In this document: in pieces, positions 1 through 8,312 of the stretch | How the letters are laid out: every line of letters starts with the position of its first letter | Position numbering within the stretch: position 1 is the stretch's first letter | Notes under the pieces: generated by a model | Databases searched by the model: none | Told to the model about the DNA's origin: nothing | The model's input: only the letters and a program-made list of their open reading frames with translations | Assembly (NCBI GenBank): GCA_049115575.1 | Contig: JAGDZU010000001.1 | Coordinates: 248,001 to 312,000, forward strand | Source: JAHEKB01 sp049115575 | GTDB lineage: Bacteria > Bacteroidota > Bacteroidia > NS11-12g > UBA9320 | DNA: 64,000 nt | Reading direction: 5' to 3' | Translations under genes and position numbers: made by a program

Positions 1-397
1 TAATCCAAAAGGTTTCTCAATTGGTTCGAGACCGGTATTTGGGGATAGCACTAAGAGGATAACATATCCTTATCAAAAGAAGATGAATTTGGATGATCGA
101 GAATTGAGGAGCGCTAGAATAATGCACCTCAATGAATTAGCTCGGCGATTTAACTTTGTTTGGGTTCCTTTTTACCTGCCATACAGTCCCAATGTTACGG
201 ATATAGAAAGACCCAGGTATCTTCAAACGGATTCTAGTGTTTATAAGATTATTAGCCCAGAAGGTGTTGCCTGGTCTTTTAGTGATTTCTATGACTATAG
301 ACATCTCAATGAAAAAGGGGCAACTATGGCAAGTCAATCATTGGAATCTCAACTTCTTGAGATGCTAAATCATCCTGAACTATTTCTTCCAGAATAG
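1..397 (+). CDS. SGNH/GDSL-type hydrolase, C-terminal fragment
   Basis: This frame is open from base 2 of the window, so the gene begins outside and only about 131 C-terminal residues are visible. The segment YDYRHLNEKG near the end resembles block V of SGNH hydrolases, where an Asp-x-x-His pair completes the catalytic triad and is followed by Asn and Gly. The nucleophile block (GDS) is not in the window, so the family call rests on this one block. It converges on the polysaccharide kinase gene and overlaps its stop end by 18 bp. Given the neighbours, it could be an acyl- or acetyl-handling enzyme of exopolysaccharide modification, but that is inference from context. Confidence 0.55.
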   Translation, partial: NPKGFSIGSRPVFGDSTKRITYPYQKKMNLDDRELRSARIMHLNELARRFNFVWVPFYLPYSPNVTDIERPRYLQTDSSVYKIISPEGVAWSFSDFYDYRHLNEKGATMASQSLESQLLEMLNHPELFLPE

Positions 398-2794
398 GAA
401 AACTCTTTTCCACCAACTCCTTCTTTCTGCAACATCTGCATGATAGGTGTACCCGTAGCCATAATTGTATTTGTATTTATAGCCGTATGACCCCGAACGT
501 CCTACACCGTTTAATAATACCCCTAAATGTGGTAACTTATTATTCATCACTAAATCAGAAAGGTGTTCTAAAATCTTTATATCTGTTACACCAGATCTTA
601 CTAAATACAAGCAAACATTAGCATATTTAGAGAGCAGTAATGTATCTGTGACCAGAATGGTTGGGGCAGAATCAATTATGACGTATTCATAATTTTCCTT
701 TACTTCATTTAAAAATGTTTCAAATCTTCCATTTAGGAGCAATTCAGCGGGGTTTGGAGGAATAAAACCTGAAAGCACAACATCTAAAGACTCAAACCCT
801 AATACCTCCTTTTGAATCAAACTTTCCAATTGACAATCAGTATCGTGCAAATATGTAGTTAGGCCAGCGGTATTTTTGTCCATTTCAAAGGCATGATGTA
901 ATTGAGGATTTCTCAAATCAGCGCCTACCAATAGAACTTTATGATTTCCAGAGGCAAGGGATAATGCCGTATTTAAAGATGCAAATGTTTTACCTTCACT
1001 TTTTGTAGAAGAAGTAACAATTATCACCTTAGAGATATCTGCCAATCTTGTTGGCATCAAATAGTTAATGTTCGTTCTAACTACTCTAAAGGCTTCAGCT
1101 AATTCAGAACGATCGTTTTCGGATATTAACCAATTTGAACTCTTATCAATTAGTGGAATTTCACCAACAATTGGAATGTTTGGACCTACATTTTTGGTAA
1201 TATCTTCTTTGCTATGAACTTTGGTGTCGAAAAGATGTTTTAAGTAAACTAGTCCAATCGGAATTATCAGTCCAATGAAAAATGCAACAATGTATTTCGC
1301 TTTTTTGTTTGGGGAAACTGGTCCTGGGTTGGTATAAGCGTAATCAACAACTTTAACACTTGGGGCAATTACTTCACTATTCAATGCAGCGGTCTCTCTT
1401 TTTTCTAATAAAAATAAGTAGAGGTTTTCTTTTATGCTTTGCTGCCTTAATATACTTCTCAATGCTTTTTCTTTAGCAGGAATGGTTGAAAGTTGTCTTT
1501 CGGCACTTATCTGAGTACTTGCAATCTTGCTAACTTTGTCTGCCACACTCTGTTCTAATTGGATCAAACTTCTACTTAGGTTAGATTTTGAATTTATGAT
1601 CTTGGAGCGTAGCAATACCACTTCAGGATGGCGAATGGTAGATACCATTAGGAACTTCTCTCTCAACAATACGAGCTCATTGAAATCGACAATGAGTGTA
1701 TTTATTCCTGCGTCGGCCAATCCAAAATCAACAGGAAGTAGCTCAAAGGTATCTGATACCTCCAGATTTTTAATCATACTTCTAATCAGTAATAACTGAG
1801 TCTGCAAATTGTTTTCTTCTGCATAGGATTCACTCTCTCTAGAAGAATATTTTTGCAAAAACCATTCTTCTTTATAGTAAGATTCTCTTTGTTTGTAATT
1901 GACGAGATCAGTTTCTATAGTATTGAGATCTTGTATTAAAGCATCTATTCTAGAGTCAACAAACTCTTTAGTTTTCTTAGAAACTTGTCTTTTATCCTCT
2001 TGACTATCCTCATTGAAATATTGGACTATTTTATCTAGAACATATCGACTCTTGTTTGCATTTGGCCCAGACAGGCTCAATGCTAAAATATCGCTGTTTT
2101 TATTCACAAATGAAATGCCTAACTGCTTTGACAAACTGGCAGCTCTTTGTAATGGGGTCTTATACTGAAATGAAAATAGGGTTTCATTCTTATACTTGGC
2201 CTTGTAATTATGACCAGGCATCTTATTTAGGGTAAAAGAAAATGATGATACAGCTACTTTACTTCCAATGTTTAAGTCCTTTTTTATTACTTCACCTTTA
2301 CGAAGCAGGTTGTAGGTATTTGCTGAGGTAAATAACACTCCAAACATTGGTGATGCAGATAATTCTTTAAAAGTGTCTGATTTGTGCCAATTAATAATAA
2401 ATGGCTGGCTTGTTCCCCAAACCTCTGAACTCTGAACTTTGCCTTTGGAGTAATAAAAAGTCTCCATCTGGTTTTCTATGACCATTTTAGCCAGTAACCT
2501 TTTGGATTTAATGATTTCAATTTCGTTGTATAAATTCACTCCCTTATTAAAAAGGTTGGCCCCAGGAGGGAGCACAGCTAGGTCAATGTCTGCATTTTTA
2601 GAGTCGTCAATTATTTTAATTGTAGTGGAACTAGAGAATATAGTGGGTGCATATCTCAATTGAATTTTTGCTACAAATAGGGCCATTGCAATGCCCAATA
2701 TGTAAAAAGGCCAATACCTCAAATATTTGATGAGAATTTCTTTTACGTTTATTTTATCCTCTTCCTGATGTCTTATGAAGTCGGTATCGTTCAT
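380..2794 (-). CDS. Wzc-like polysaccharide co-polymerase / BY-type tyrosine kinase
   Basis: This is an inner-membrane protein controlling chain length and export of an exopolysaccharide, with a cytoplasmic bacterial tyrosine kinase domain. Membrane segments at about residues 28-47 and 500-520 bracket a long periplasmic coiled-coil region of Wzz/GNVR type. The kinase part shows a Walker A motif at 596-605 (STKSEGKTFA), a Walker A' at 620-628 (VLLVGADLR) and a Walker B at 704-711 (YVIIDSAP). A cluster of eight tyrosines at 770-784 is the expected autophosphorylation tail. At 804 residues it is a full-length fused kinase. The first Asp of Walker A' is Gly here, which I recall as common in Bacteroidota. 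It lies directly downstream of the export lipoprotein gene with no intervening base, so the two are co-transcribed. Confidence 0.93.
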   Translation of the reverse strand: MNDTDFIRHQEEDKINVKEILIKYLRYWPFYILGIAMALFVAKIQLRYAPTIFSSSTTIKIIDDSKNADIDLAVLPPGANLFNKGVNLYNEIEIIKSKRLLAKMVIENQMETFYYSKGKVQSSEVWGTSQPFIINWHKSDTFKELSASPMFGVLFTSANTYNLLRKGEVIKKDLNIGSKVAVSSFSFTLNKMPGHNYKAKYKNETLFSFQYKTPLQRAASLSKQLGISFVNKNSDILALSLSGPNANKSRYVLDKIVQYFNEDSQEDKRQVSKKTKEFVDSRIDALIQDLNTIETDLVNYKQRESYYKEEWFLQKYSSRESESYAEENNLQTQLLLIRSMIKNLEVSDTFELLPVDFGLADAGINTLIVDFNELVLLREKFLMVSTIRHPEVVLLRSKIINSKSNLSRSLIQLEQSVADKVSKIASTQISAERQLSTIPAKEKALRSILRQQSIKENLYLFLLEKRETAALNSEVIAPSVKVVDYAYTNPGPVSPNKKAKYIVAFFIGLIIPIGLVYLKHLFDTKVHSKEDITKNVGPNIPIVGEIPLIDKSSNWLISENDRSELAEAFRVVRTNINYLMPTRLADISKVIIVTSSTKSEGKTFASLNTALSLASGNHKVLLVGADLRNPQLHHAFEMDKNTAGLTTYLHDTDCQLESLIQKEVLGFESLDVVLSGFIPPNPAELLLNGRFETFLNEVKENYEYVIIDSAPTILVTDTLLLSKYANVCLYLVRSGVTDIKILEHLSDLVMNNKLPHLGVLLNGVGRSGSYGYKYKYNYGYGYTYHADVAERRSWWKRVFLFWKK

Positions 2795-3538
2795 TTATCT
2801 GGTGAATAATAAGTACGTTGAAATAGAAACAGTAACTACTCTTAAAAGCTCAGTTAGATTACTCACCATACCTGCAGACTTTATCTTGGCGAAGTTTGGT
2901 TCTATATAAATAATATCATTTTGCTTAATAAAGTAGTATGGACTATTTAGCCAATCAGATTGGGTAAAATCAAATCGAAATGTAGACCTTACTCCATTTT
3001 CTTGTCTGATTACTAAAACATTTTGTCTTTTGCCAAATATATCAATGTCACCTGCCATGCCTATTGCCTGCAAGATGTTGATTGATTCTTCATTGATTGA
3101 ATAGGTGCCAGGGTTACTTACACCACCTAAAACTGTGAATTTGAAGTTGCTAATACCTACAAGAACAACCGGGTTTACTATATAATTTCTGAGACTGTCC
3201 TCAAGTACAAGTTGTAGGTCGATGCTTGACATACCTGCAACAATTAATTTCCCCAAAACAGGAAAATTAATACTACCATCAGCTTTAACTAGATATCCTC
3301 TTGCAGTAGCATTTCCCTCTGTTACAGAAATTGGGCCTCTAAACGGCGTTACACTATTTTGGTCTAATGCGCTAATTTGAATAGATAAAATATCATTTAC
3401 TTCAATTAAAGGATGATTGAAAATGGAGTCTATTGTTGCAAGGTTTGTATCATCTATGTTTTGCACATAAACTACATCCTTTTTTAGGGAACATCCGGTG
3501 AAACCCAACAAAATGAGAACAATCAATATGTCTTTCAT
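2795..3538 (-). CDS. Wza-like polysaccharide export lipoprotein
   Basis: This is an outer-membrane export protein for capsule or exopolysaccharide. A lipoprotein signal ends in the lipobox FTGC, with the lipidated Cys at residue 16. A poly-export domain follows at about 45-125 (VNDILSIQI, then DGSINFPVLGKLIVAG), then an SLBB-type domain at about 132-185. A hydrophobic C-terminal segment at 226-245 may be the membrane-spanning helix. The frame is open to base 3565, but I chose the ATG at 3538 because it puts a normal signal peptide at the N-terminus and because the putative -7 element at 3563-3570 would place transcription initiation downstream of the longer start. The 247-residue size is typical of Bacteroidota homologues and shorter than enterobacterial Wza. 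Confidence 0.9.
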   Translation of the reverse strand: MKDILIVLILLGFTGCSLKKDVVYVQNIDDTNLATIDSIFNHPLIEVNDILSIQISALDQNSVTPFRGPISVTEGNATARGYLVKADGSINFPVLGKLIVAGMSSIDLQLVLEDSLRNYIVNPVVLVGISNFKFTVLGGVSNPGTYSINEESINILQAIGMAGDIDIFGKRQNVLVIRQENGVRSTFRFDFTQSDWLNSPYYFIKQNDIIYIEPNFAKIKSAGMVSNLTELLRVVTVSISTYLLFTR

Positions 3539-3562
3539 GCTAATTAATAGTCGAATAATATG

Positions 3563-3590
3563 CAAATCTATTGATTTGATAAGAGTTCAA
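3563..3590 (-). promoter_or_regulatory. Putative promoter of the wza-wzc pair
   Basis: On the minus strand TTG (3590-3588) is followed after 17 bases by TAGATTTG (3570-3563). This matches the Bacteroidota -33/-7 pattern of TTG and TAnnTTTG, although the spacing is slightly short. The predicted transcript would begin near 3556, about 18 bases before the chosen ATG. Confidence 0.5.
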
Positions 3591-3711
3591 GAACAAAGTT
3601 CTAAACAAGAAAGCCCAATTTGTCCAAATACACGTTTTTGATGACTAAATGAAGCGCAAGGCGGCTTTAGTCCTTATTTTTGGCAATCAATACCCAAGCG
3701 ATTGGCAAGGA

Positions 3712-4449
3712 ATGATATTCAGCAGAAAAAAGGAAAGCATTAATAAAAGTTTTATAAACTATGTTGATTTTCATAATCACAGTCTTCCAGCGGTGGATGA
3801 TGGTGCCAAATCAATTGAACAAAGTTTAGAGATGCTTAAGGCATTTAAAAGCTTGGGCATGAGAGGAGTGGTGATTACTCCTCATATTCTCAAAGGAGCA
3901 TATCCAAATAGAAAGGAAAACATTCATGAGGTTTACAACAATCTAAAACCACATTTAGTGGAATCGGGACTTGATGAATTTGTAATAAATGTAGCAGCAG
4001 AACATATGTTAGACGAGGACTTTATGGAACTATTAAAGTCCAAAGCACTGCTTTGTTTAACAGGCAACTATATACTTATTGAGATGTCGTATTTCCAAAA
4101 GCCGGCTTTCTTAAAACCGGTACTTTTTGATCTTTTAAGTGCTGGCTACCAGGCCATACTTGCTCATCCAGAGAGATATAACTTCATCAATGATTTAGCT
4201 GAATATCAAGATTTAAAAACGAGAGGATGTAGTTTCCAACTCAATTTACTCTCCTTAACAGATCACTATGGCCCTCATGTTCAGAAAAAGGCCTTCCAAT
4301 TGCTAAAAGCAGGGTATTATGATTATGCAGGTACAGATGCACATCACATTCAACATATAACCAAAATTGGAAAGATAGAGGTTCCTAAGAAATATGTCTC
4401 GGAGGTGCAGCGAATCATGGCGAATAACAGCAATTTGTTTTTTAAATAG
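3712..4449 (+). CDS. PHP-domain tyrosine-protein phosphatase, CpsB/YwqE type
   Basis: This is a metal-dependent PHP-fold phosphatase expected to dephosphorylate the BY-kinase encoded divergently next door. Metal-binding motifs of the family are present: DFHNH at 19-23, the acidic pair in VDDGAK near 28-33, TPH at 56-58, AAEH in the middle, LAHPERY and GTDAHH toward the end. The frame is open back to base 3649, but homologues begin a few residues before the first His motif, so the ATG at 3712 (MIFSRKK) is the better start; AAGG lies just before it. The length of 245 residues fits the family. Kinase and phosphatase together form the usual phosphorylation cycle regulating polysaccharide assembly. 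Confidence 0.88.
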   Translation: MIFSRKKESINKSFINYVDFHNHSLPAVDDGAKSIEQSLEMLKAFKSLGMRGVVITPHILKGAYPNRKENIHEVYNNLKPHLVESGLDEFVINVAAEHMLDEDFMELLKSKALLCLTGNYILIEMSYFQKPAFLKPVLFDLLSAGYQAILAHPERYNFINDLAEYQDLKTRGCSFQLNLLSLTDHYGPHVQKKAFQLLKAGYYDYAGTDAHHIQHITKIGKIEVPKKYVSEVQRIMANNSNLFFK

Positions 4450-4488
4450 TTTTTGCTTTGGCAAGCTATCTTTTATCAATTAGCATCC

Positions 4489-4496
4489 TAAATTTG
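4489..4496 (+). promoter_or_regulatory. Putative -7 element before proline dehydrogenase
   Basis: TAAATTTG matches TAnnTTTG exactly and ends 10 bases before the ATG at 4507. No TTG stands at the expected -33 position. If used, the transcript would have almost no leader. Confidence 0.4.
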
Positions 4497-4506
4497 CTTG
4501 CGAAAG

Positions 4507-5676
4507 ATGAAACTGTCGTTTGACAATACCCAAAAGGCTTTTGCTCATAAATCTACTGCGGATTTAATCAAAGCAAGAAGGTTGTTTCAGCTGTTTGCCT
4601 ATCCCTTTATTGTTGATAAAGGCCCTATCTTGGCCAACGTAGCGCTCAGAATTGGCTTGCCTATAAAAGGAATTATTAAGAAAACTATATTTCACCAATT
4701 CTGTGGGGGAGAAGATATTGAAAGTTCATTAGAGTCAGCTAAAGAGCTGTATTTGAATGGAGTTGGAGCTATCTTGGACTACTCAGTTGAAGGGGAAGGA
4801 AGTGAATCTAGCTACGATAGGACCTTTAAAGAACTTCTTGCGGTTATTAATTATACTGCGGAACACGAAGAATTTCCATTTGCAGTTTTTAAATGTACGG
4901 GTTTAGGCCCTTTAGAGGTGATGAGGAAACTTACCGAAGGAGAAGTCCTTTCAGAGTCTGAGCAGTTAAAGTTTAATGCCTTTGAGGAAAGAGTAGATGG
5001 ATTGTGTAAGGCGGCATATCAAAACAATATTCAAATTTTTATTGATGCTGAGGAAAGCTGGATTCAAGATTGTATAGATCTTTTGAGTTATCAAATGATG
5101 GAGAAATATAATTCGGAGCGTGCCGTAGTGTACAACACCATTCAGCTTTACAGAAAAGACAGGGTAGACGAGATTAGAAAACAAATCGTAATTGCTAAAT
5201 CTAAAGGATATCACGTGGGCTTTAAACTGGTTAGAGGAGCATATATGGAAAAGGAGGGAGAGCGTGCTTTAGAATTAGGCTATCCCAATCCAATACAAGA
5301 CAGCAAGTCAGATACAGACTTAGATTACAACAGGGCAGTAGAATTGTGTTTCGAGCACAGAAATATTGTAAGTATTTGTGCTGGAACACATAATGAGGGT
5401 AGTTCAGAACTATTGGCTAACTTAATTCACGAGGCTGAAATTGATAAGAACGACGGACGTTTTTGGTTTGCGCAATTGTATGGGATGAGTGACCATATTA
5501 GTTTCAATCTTGTTTCTGAAGGCTTTAATGTTGCGAAGTACCTGCCATATGGGCCGGTCAAAGAAGTGTTACCTTACCTGGCTCGTAGAGCACAGGAGAA
5601 TTCTGCAGTTAAAGGTCAAACTGGCAGAGAGCTCGAACTTATTAAACGAGAGTTGGAACGTAGACTCAATCATTGA
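4507..5676 (+). CDS. putA: Proline dehydrogenase
   Basis: This FAD enzyme oxidises L-proline to 1-pyrroline-5-carboxylate, the first step of proline catabolism, feeding electrons to the quinone pool. It is the stand-alone PRODH domain of 389 residues, not the long fused PutA; the P5C dehydrogenase partner is not in this window. Family motifs are visible: KLVRGAYMEKE at about 240-250, AGTHNE at 292-297, QLYGMSD at 323-329, and YLPYGP followed by LARRAQEN at 345-365, whose arginines bind the substrate carboxylate. An in-frame TTG lies three codons upstream at 4498, but the -7 element at 4489-4496 makes the ATG at 4507 the better start. Confidence 0.92.
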   Translation: MKLSFDNTQKAFAHKSTADLIKARRLFQLFAYPFIVDKGPILANVALRIGLPIKGIIKKTIFHQFCGGEDIESSLESAKELYLNGVGAILDYSVEGEGSESSYDRTFKELLAVINYTAEHEEFPFAVFKCTGLGPLEVMRKLTEGEVLSESEQLKFNAFEERVDGLCKAAYQNNIQIFIDAEESWIQDCIDLLSYQMMEKYNSERAVVYNTIQLYRKDRVDEIRKQIVIAKSKGYHVGFKLVRGAYMEKEGERALELGYPNPIQDSKSDTDLDYNRAVELCFEHRNIVSICAGTHNEGSSELLANLIHEAEIDKNDGRFWFAQLYGMSDHISFNLVSEGFNVAKYLPYGPVKEVLPYLARRAQENSAVKGQTGRELELIKRELERRLNH

Positions 5677-5699
5677 ACTAATAGTTCTCCTCACAAGAT

Positions 5700-6515
5700 T
5701 TACTGGTTCAGATTAGAGTAAACTTTAATGCTGTTATATTTCATAATTTTCGGAAATATTAGGCTCGGTATTATCCATTCTTTACGACTCATCCATCGAG
5801 CATCATAACTGACAATTTCTTTTTCTTTCTTAATTCTCATGTTGTTGCCAATCAGTTGATGGTGTTTGTCTGAACCAGCTGCTTGGGTAATCTGTTCTTC
5901 AAACTCAAGATCAAAAAAGGATGTTAGTTTATTCATAATTCTATAAGTGTCAAAACATAATTCTTCATAACCAACATCAAAAGATTTTAATTCATTTTGT
6001 TGAATTAGTAGGTCCATGTTTTGGTTAATTCTGAACCATACTTTGAAGTATCTTATGTTTTTGACAAAATTGGTCTTAATGTTTAATTTAACTGCACGTG
6101 CTATTCGAGAGATCAAGAATGTACGTACGTCTTTGAACAAATGAATAACTTGAACCTCTACGCCATCATAATTCAGTATTCTGTTCAATCCAGGAGCATA
6201 TTTTGAACAATCTAAGATAATTTTGTTTGGAAACAATTGTTTGAACACCTGAAGCACTAGCATGTATGCTTGCTTATAGGTTTTAACTTGATTTTTATCC
6301 CATTGCTGAATTATTTCACTCCACAATGGGCATACATTTCCTATATGGCCACATGTGCACAATCTTTGCTCAAATACGCGTGTTTCATTCTTATACAGTT
6401 TGAAGGTTTGAAGCACTTCTCCTACACTTATTATTTCAGAATGCCCTCCCAGCATTTTTGCCAGCATTGTTGATCCAGAATGATCTAAACTAGCTATATA
6501 TATTACTCTCTGCAT
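5700..6515 (-). CDS. PAPS-dependent sulfotransferase family protein
   Basis: This is a predicted sulfotransferase that would move a sulfuryl group from PAPS to a carbohydrate or lipid acceptor. The N-terminus has the 5'-phosphosulfate-binding loop (HSGSTMLAKMLGGH, about residues 12-25). A 3'-phosphate-binding stretch with Arg and Ser (KDVRTFLISR) lies near residue 130. A cysteine-rich segment, CTCGHIGNVCPLW, is typical of a bacterial sulfotransferase subgroup. The 271-residue length is normal. It converges on proline dehydrogenase with 23 bases between the stops. The acceptor is unknown; the nearby exopolysaccharide genes suggest a sulfated polymer, which is inference. A second sulfotransferase of a different subgroup lies near 41 kb. 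Confidence 0.78.
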   Translation of the reverse strand: MQRVIYIASLDHSGSTMLAKMLGGHSEIISVGEVLQTFKLYKNETRVFEQRLCTCGHIGNVCPLWSEIIQQWDKNQVKTYKQAYMLVLQVFKQLFPNKIILDCSKYAPGLNRILNYDGVEVQVIHLFKDVRTFLISRIARAVKLNIKTNFVKNIRYFKVWFRINQNMDLLIQQNELKSFDVGYEELCFDTYRIMNKLTSFFDLEFEEQITQAAGSDKHHQLIGNNMRIKKEKEIVSYDARWMSRKEWIIPSLIFPKIMKYNSIKVYSNLNQ

Positions 6516-6581
6516 AAACTTTCAATATTATCCTATAAATGGACTTTATAAAAATATAGTTGTTTTAGAAAGAAAAGCAGG

Positions 6582-7067
6582 TTAAAACAATCCTGGATTT
6601 TCTTTTTTCTCATTAAATCCCGAATCTATTATTAAATTTTTTCCTTGTGCTGCTTTTTTAGCCAATACATCGCAACGTTCATTTTCCTTAACCCCACTAT
6701 GTCCTTTAACCCATTCGAATTCAACATCGTATTTAGGATAAATTTTTAGGAATCTTCGCCATAGGTCTGGGTTTGCCTTTTCTTTAAAACCTTTCTTTTG
6801 CCAGTTGAATACCCAACCTTTAGTAACAGCATGCATTACATATGTTGAATCTGTAAATATTCTTATGAGCTTGTCTTCCGCCATAGCATTCAGCGCCTCT
6901 AGCGCGGCAATAACGGCCATTAGTTCCATGCGATTATTAGTGGTTTTCTTGTATCCTCCGCTCAATTCTTTGTAAAAATCCTTATATCTCATAACAGCGG
7001 CAAAACCACCTGGGCCAGGATTGCCTAATGAACTTCCGTCTGTATATATTACAATTTCTTCTTTCAA
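6582..7067 (-). CDS. rnhA: Ribonuclease HI
   Basis: This enzyme degrades the RNA strand of RNA-DNA hybrids and so removes primers and R-loops. All catalytic acids of the type 1 fold are visible: Asp10 (YTDGSS), Glu48 (NRMEL), Asp73 (FTDST) and Asp133 (RCDVLA), plus the active-site His123 in WVKGHSG. The 161-residue length matches bacterial RNase HI, and no N-terminal hybrid-binding domain is present. The ATG overlaps the folC stop by 4 bp, so the two are translationally coupled at the end of the exbB-exbD-tonB-folC run. Confidence 0.96.
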   Translation of the reverse strand: MKEEIVIYTDGSSLGNPGPGGFAAVMRYKDFYKELSGGYKKTTNNRMELMAVIAALEALNAMAEDKLIRIFTDSTYVMHAVTKGWVFNWQKKGFKEKANPDLWRRFLKIYPKYDVEFEWVKGHSGVKENERCDVLAKKAAQGKNLIIDSGFNEKKENPGLF

Positions 7068-8308
7068 GACTCTAAGGCTAATAAATCAGCTACAATAAAA
7101 TTACTTCCTCCTATATAGATTAGGTCTACTTCATTTCGCTTCAAAGCATTTTTTGCATCTTTCAATGCCAATTCTATATTGTCAAATGCCCGTCCTTGAA
7201 AACCTTCGGAACCAAAAGAAGCTTTGGCATCTTCGGCTAACATTCCTCTTACCACATCGGGCTTCACAAAAGCAAATTTTGCTTCTTTTGGGAATAGCGG
7301 AATTAGCATATCTAAATGCTTGTCCTTAACAAATCCCAATATGAAATAGGGTTTGGCACATATTTTCATCAATTCAGCTATGTTGATTCTTAATCCTTCT
7401 TCATTATGCGCAACATCACAAAGTACAGGAGGTTTATGTGATACCCATTCCCATCTGCCCCTAAATTTGGTTATGCTTTGAACCTGTAAAAGGGCATCAG
7501 CAATGAGCTCATCTTGGCATGGCCATTGATCGTTTAGAGCATCAATTGCAATTAAAGCTGTCTTTATATTGATTTGCTGGTAGGCACCTTTTAGGTCTGT
7601 GCGCACCAATCCTTCTGCAGTGAATCTGTGCTTGCTTCCAATGGCATCATAGTAAAGACAATGCCTTTCTTTGGCAATCTCTTTGATAACCTCTTCTGCT
7701 TCCTCTGGTATAAAGCCTACAACAACTGGTACGTGATGTTTAATAATGCCCGCTTTTTCAAATGCAATGTCCGCCAGATTGTCTCCAAGCATATCCATAT
7801 GGTCCATACCAATGCTAGTGATTATAGAAGCTTCTGGAATGATAATATTTGTAGAATCCAGTCTCCCTCCTAAACCTGTTTCTATGATAGCTATGTCCAC
7901 TTCTTCTTGTGCAAAATGATCAAAAGCCATTGCCACCGTTATTTCAAAAAAAGATGGTTTTATTTCTTCTATAGTCGGTTTAATTCTATCAACAAATTGA
8001 GTCACCTTGGTTTTTGACATCATTTTCCCGTTCACTTTGATTCGCTCTCTGAAATCTAACAGGTGAGGGGAGGTATATAGACCAACTTTGTATCCGTTGT
8101 TTTGATAAATAGCAGATAAGATATGAGCAGTAGATCCTTTGCCGTTTGTACCTGCAATATGTATGCTTTTAAGTTTTAATTCCGGTTTATCAAGAACTCG
8201 GCTTAGAGCAAAAGAATTTGTAAGGTCTTTTTTGAATGCTGACTTACCTTGCCTCTGATACATGGGCAAGGCAGCGTAAAGATAATCTAAGGTTTGTTGG
8301 TAGGTCAA
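7064..8308 (-). CDS. folC: Bifunctional folylpolyglutamate / dihydrofolate synthase
   Basis: This Mur-ligase-family ATPase adds glutamate to dihydropteroate and tetrahydrofolate. The P-loop GTNGKGST lies at 53-60, SPHLLDFRERI follows near 80-90, and ETGLGGRLDSTN is the characteristic substrate and Mg loop. The C-terminal domain has DVAHNEEG. The protein has 414 residues, the usual size. The gene starts 4 bases after the tonB-like stop in the transcribed direction and overlaps rnhA at its end, which indicates one operon. Confidence 0.94.
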   Translation of the reverse strand: MTYQQTLDYLYAALPMYQRQGKSAFKKDLTNSFALSRVLDKPELKLKSIHIAGTNGKGSTAHILSAIYQNNGYKVGLYTSPHLLDFRERIKVNGKMMSKTKVTQFVDRIKPTIEEIKPSFFEITVAMAFDHFAQEEVDIAIIETGLGGRLDSTNIIIPEASIITSIGMDHMDMLGDNLADIAFEKAGIIKHHVPVVVGFIPEEAEEVIKEIAKERHCLYYDAIGSKHRFTAEGLVRTDLKGAYQQINIKTALIAIDALNDQWPCQDELIADALLQVQSITKFRGRWEWVSHKPPVLCDVAHNEEGLRINIAELMKICAKPYFILGFVKDKHLDMLIPLFPKEAKFAFVKPDVVRGMLAEDAKASFGSEGFQGRAFDNIELALKDAKNALKRNEVDLIYIGGSNFIVADLLALES

Positions 8309-8312
8309 TGCC

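Noticed and set aside
6085..6110. GCACGTGC as a parS site
   Set aside because: It lies in a coding region and lacks the GTTTC/GAAAC flanks of parS.
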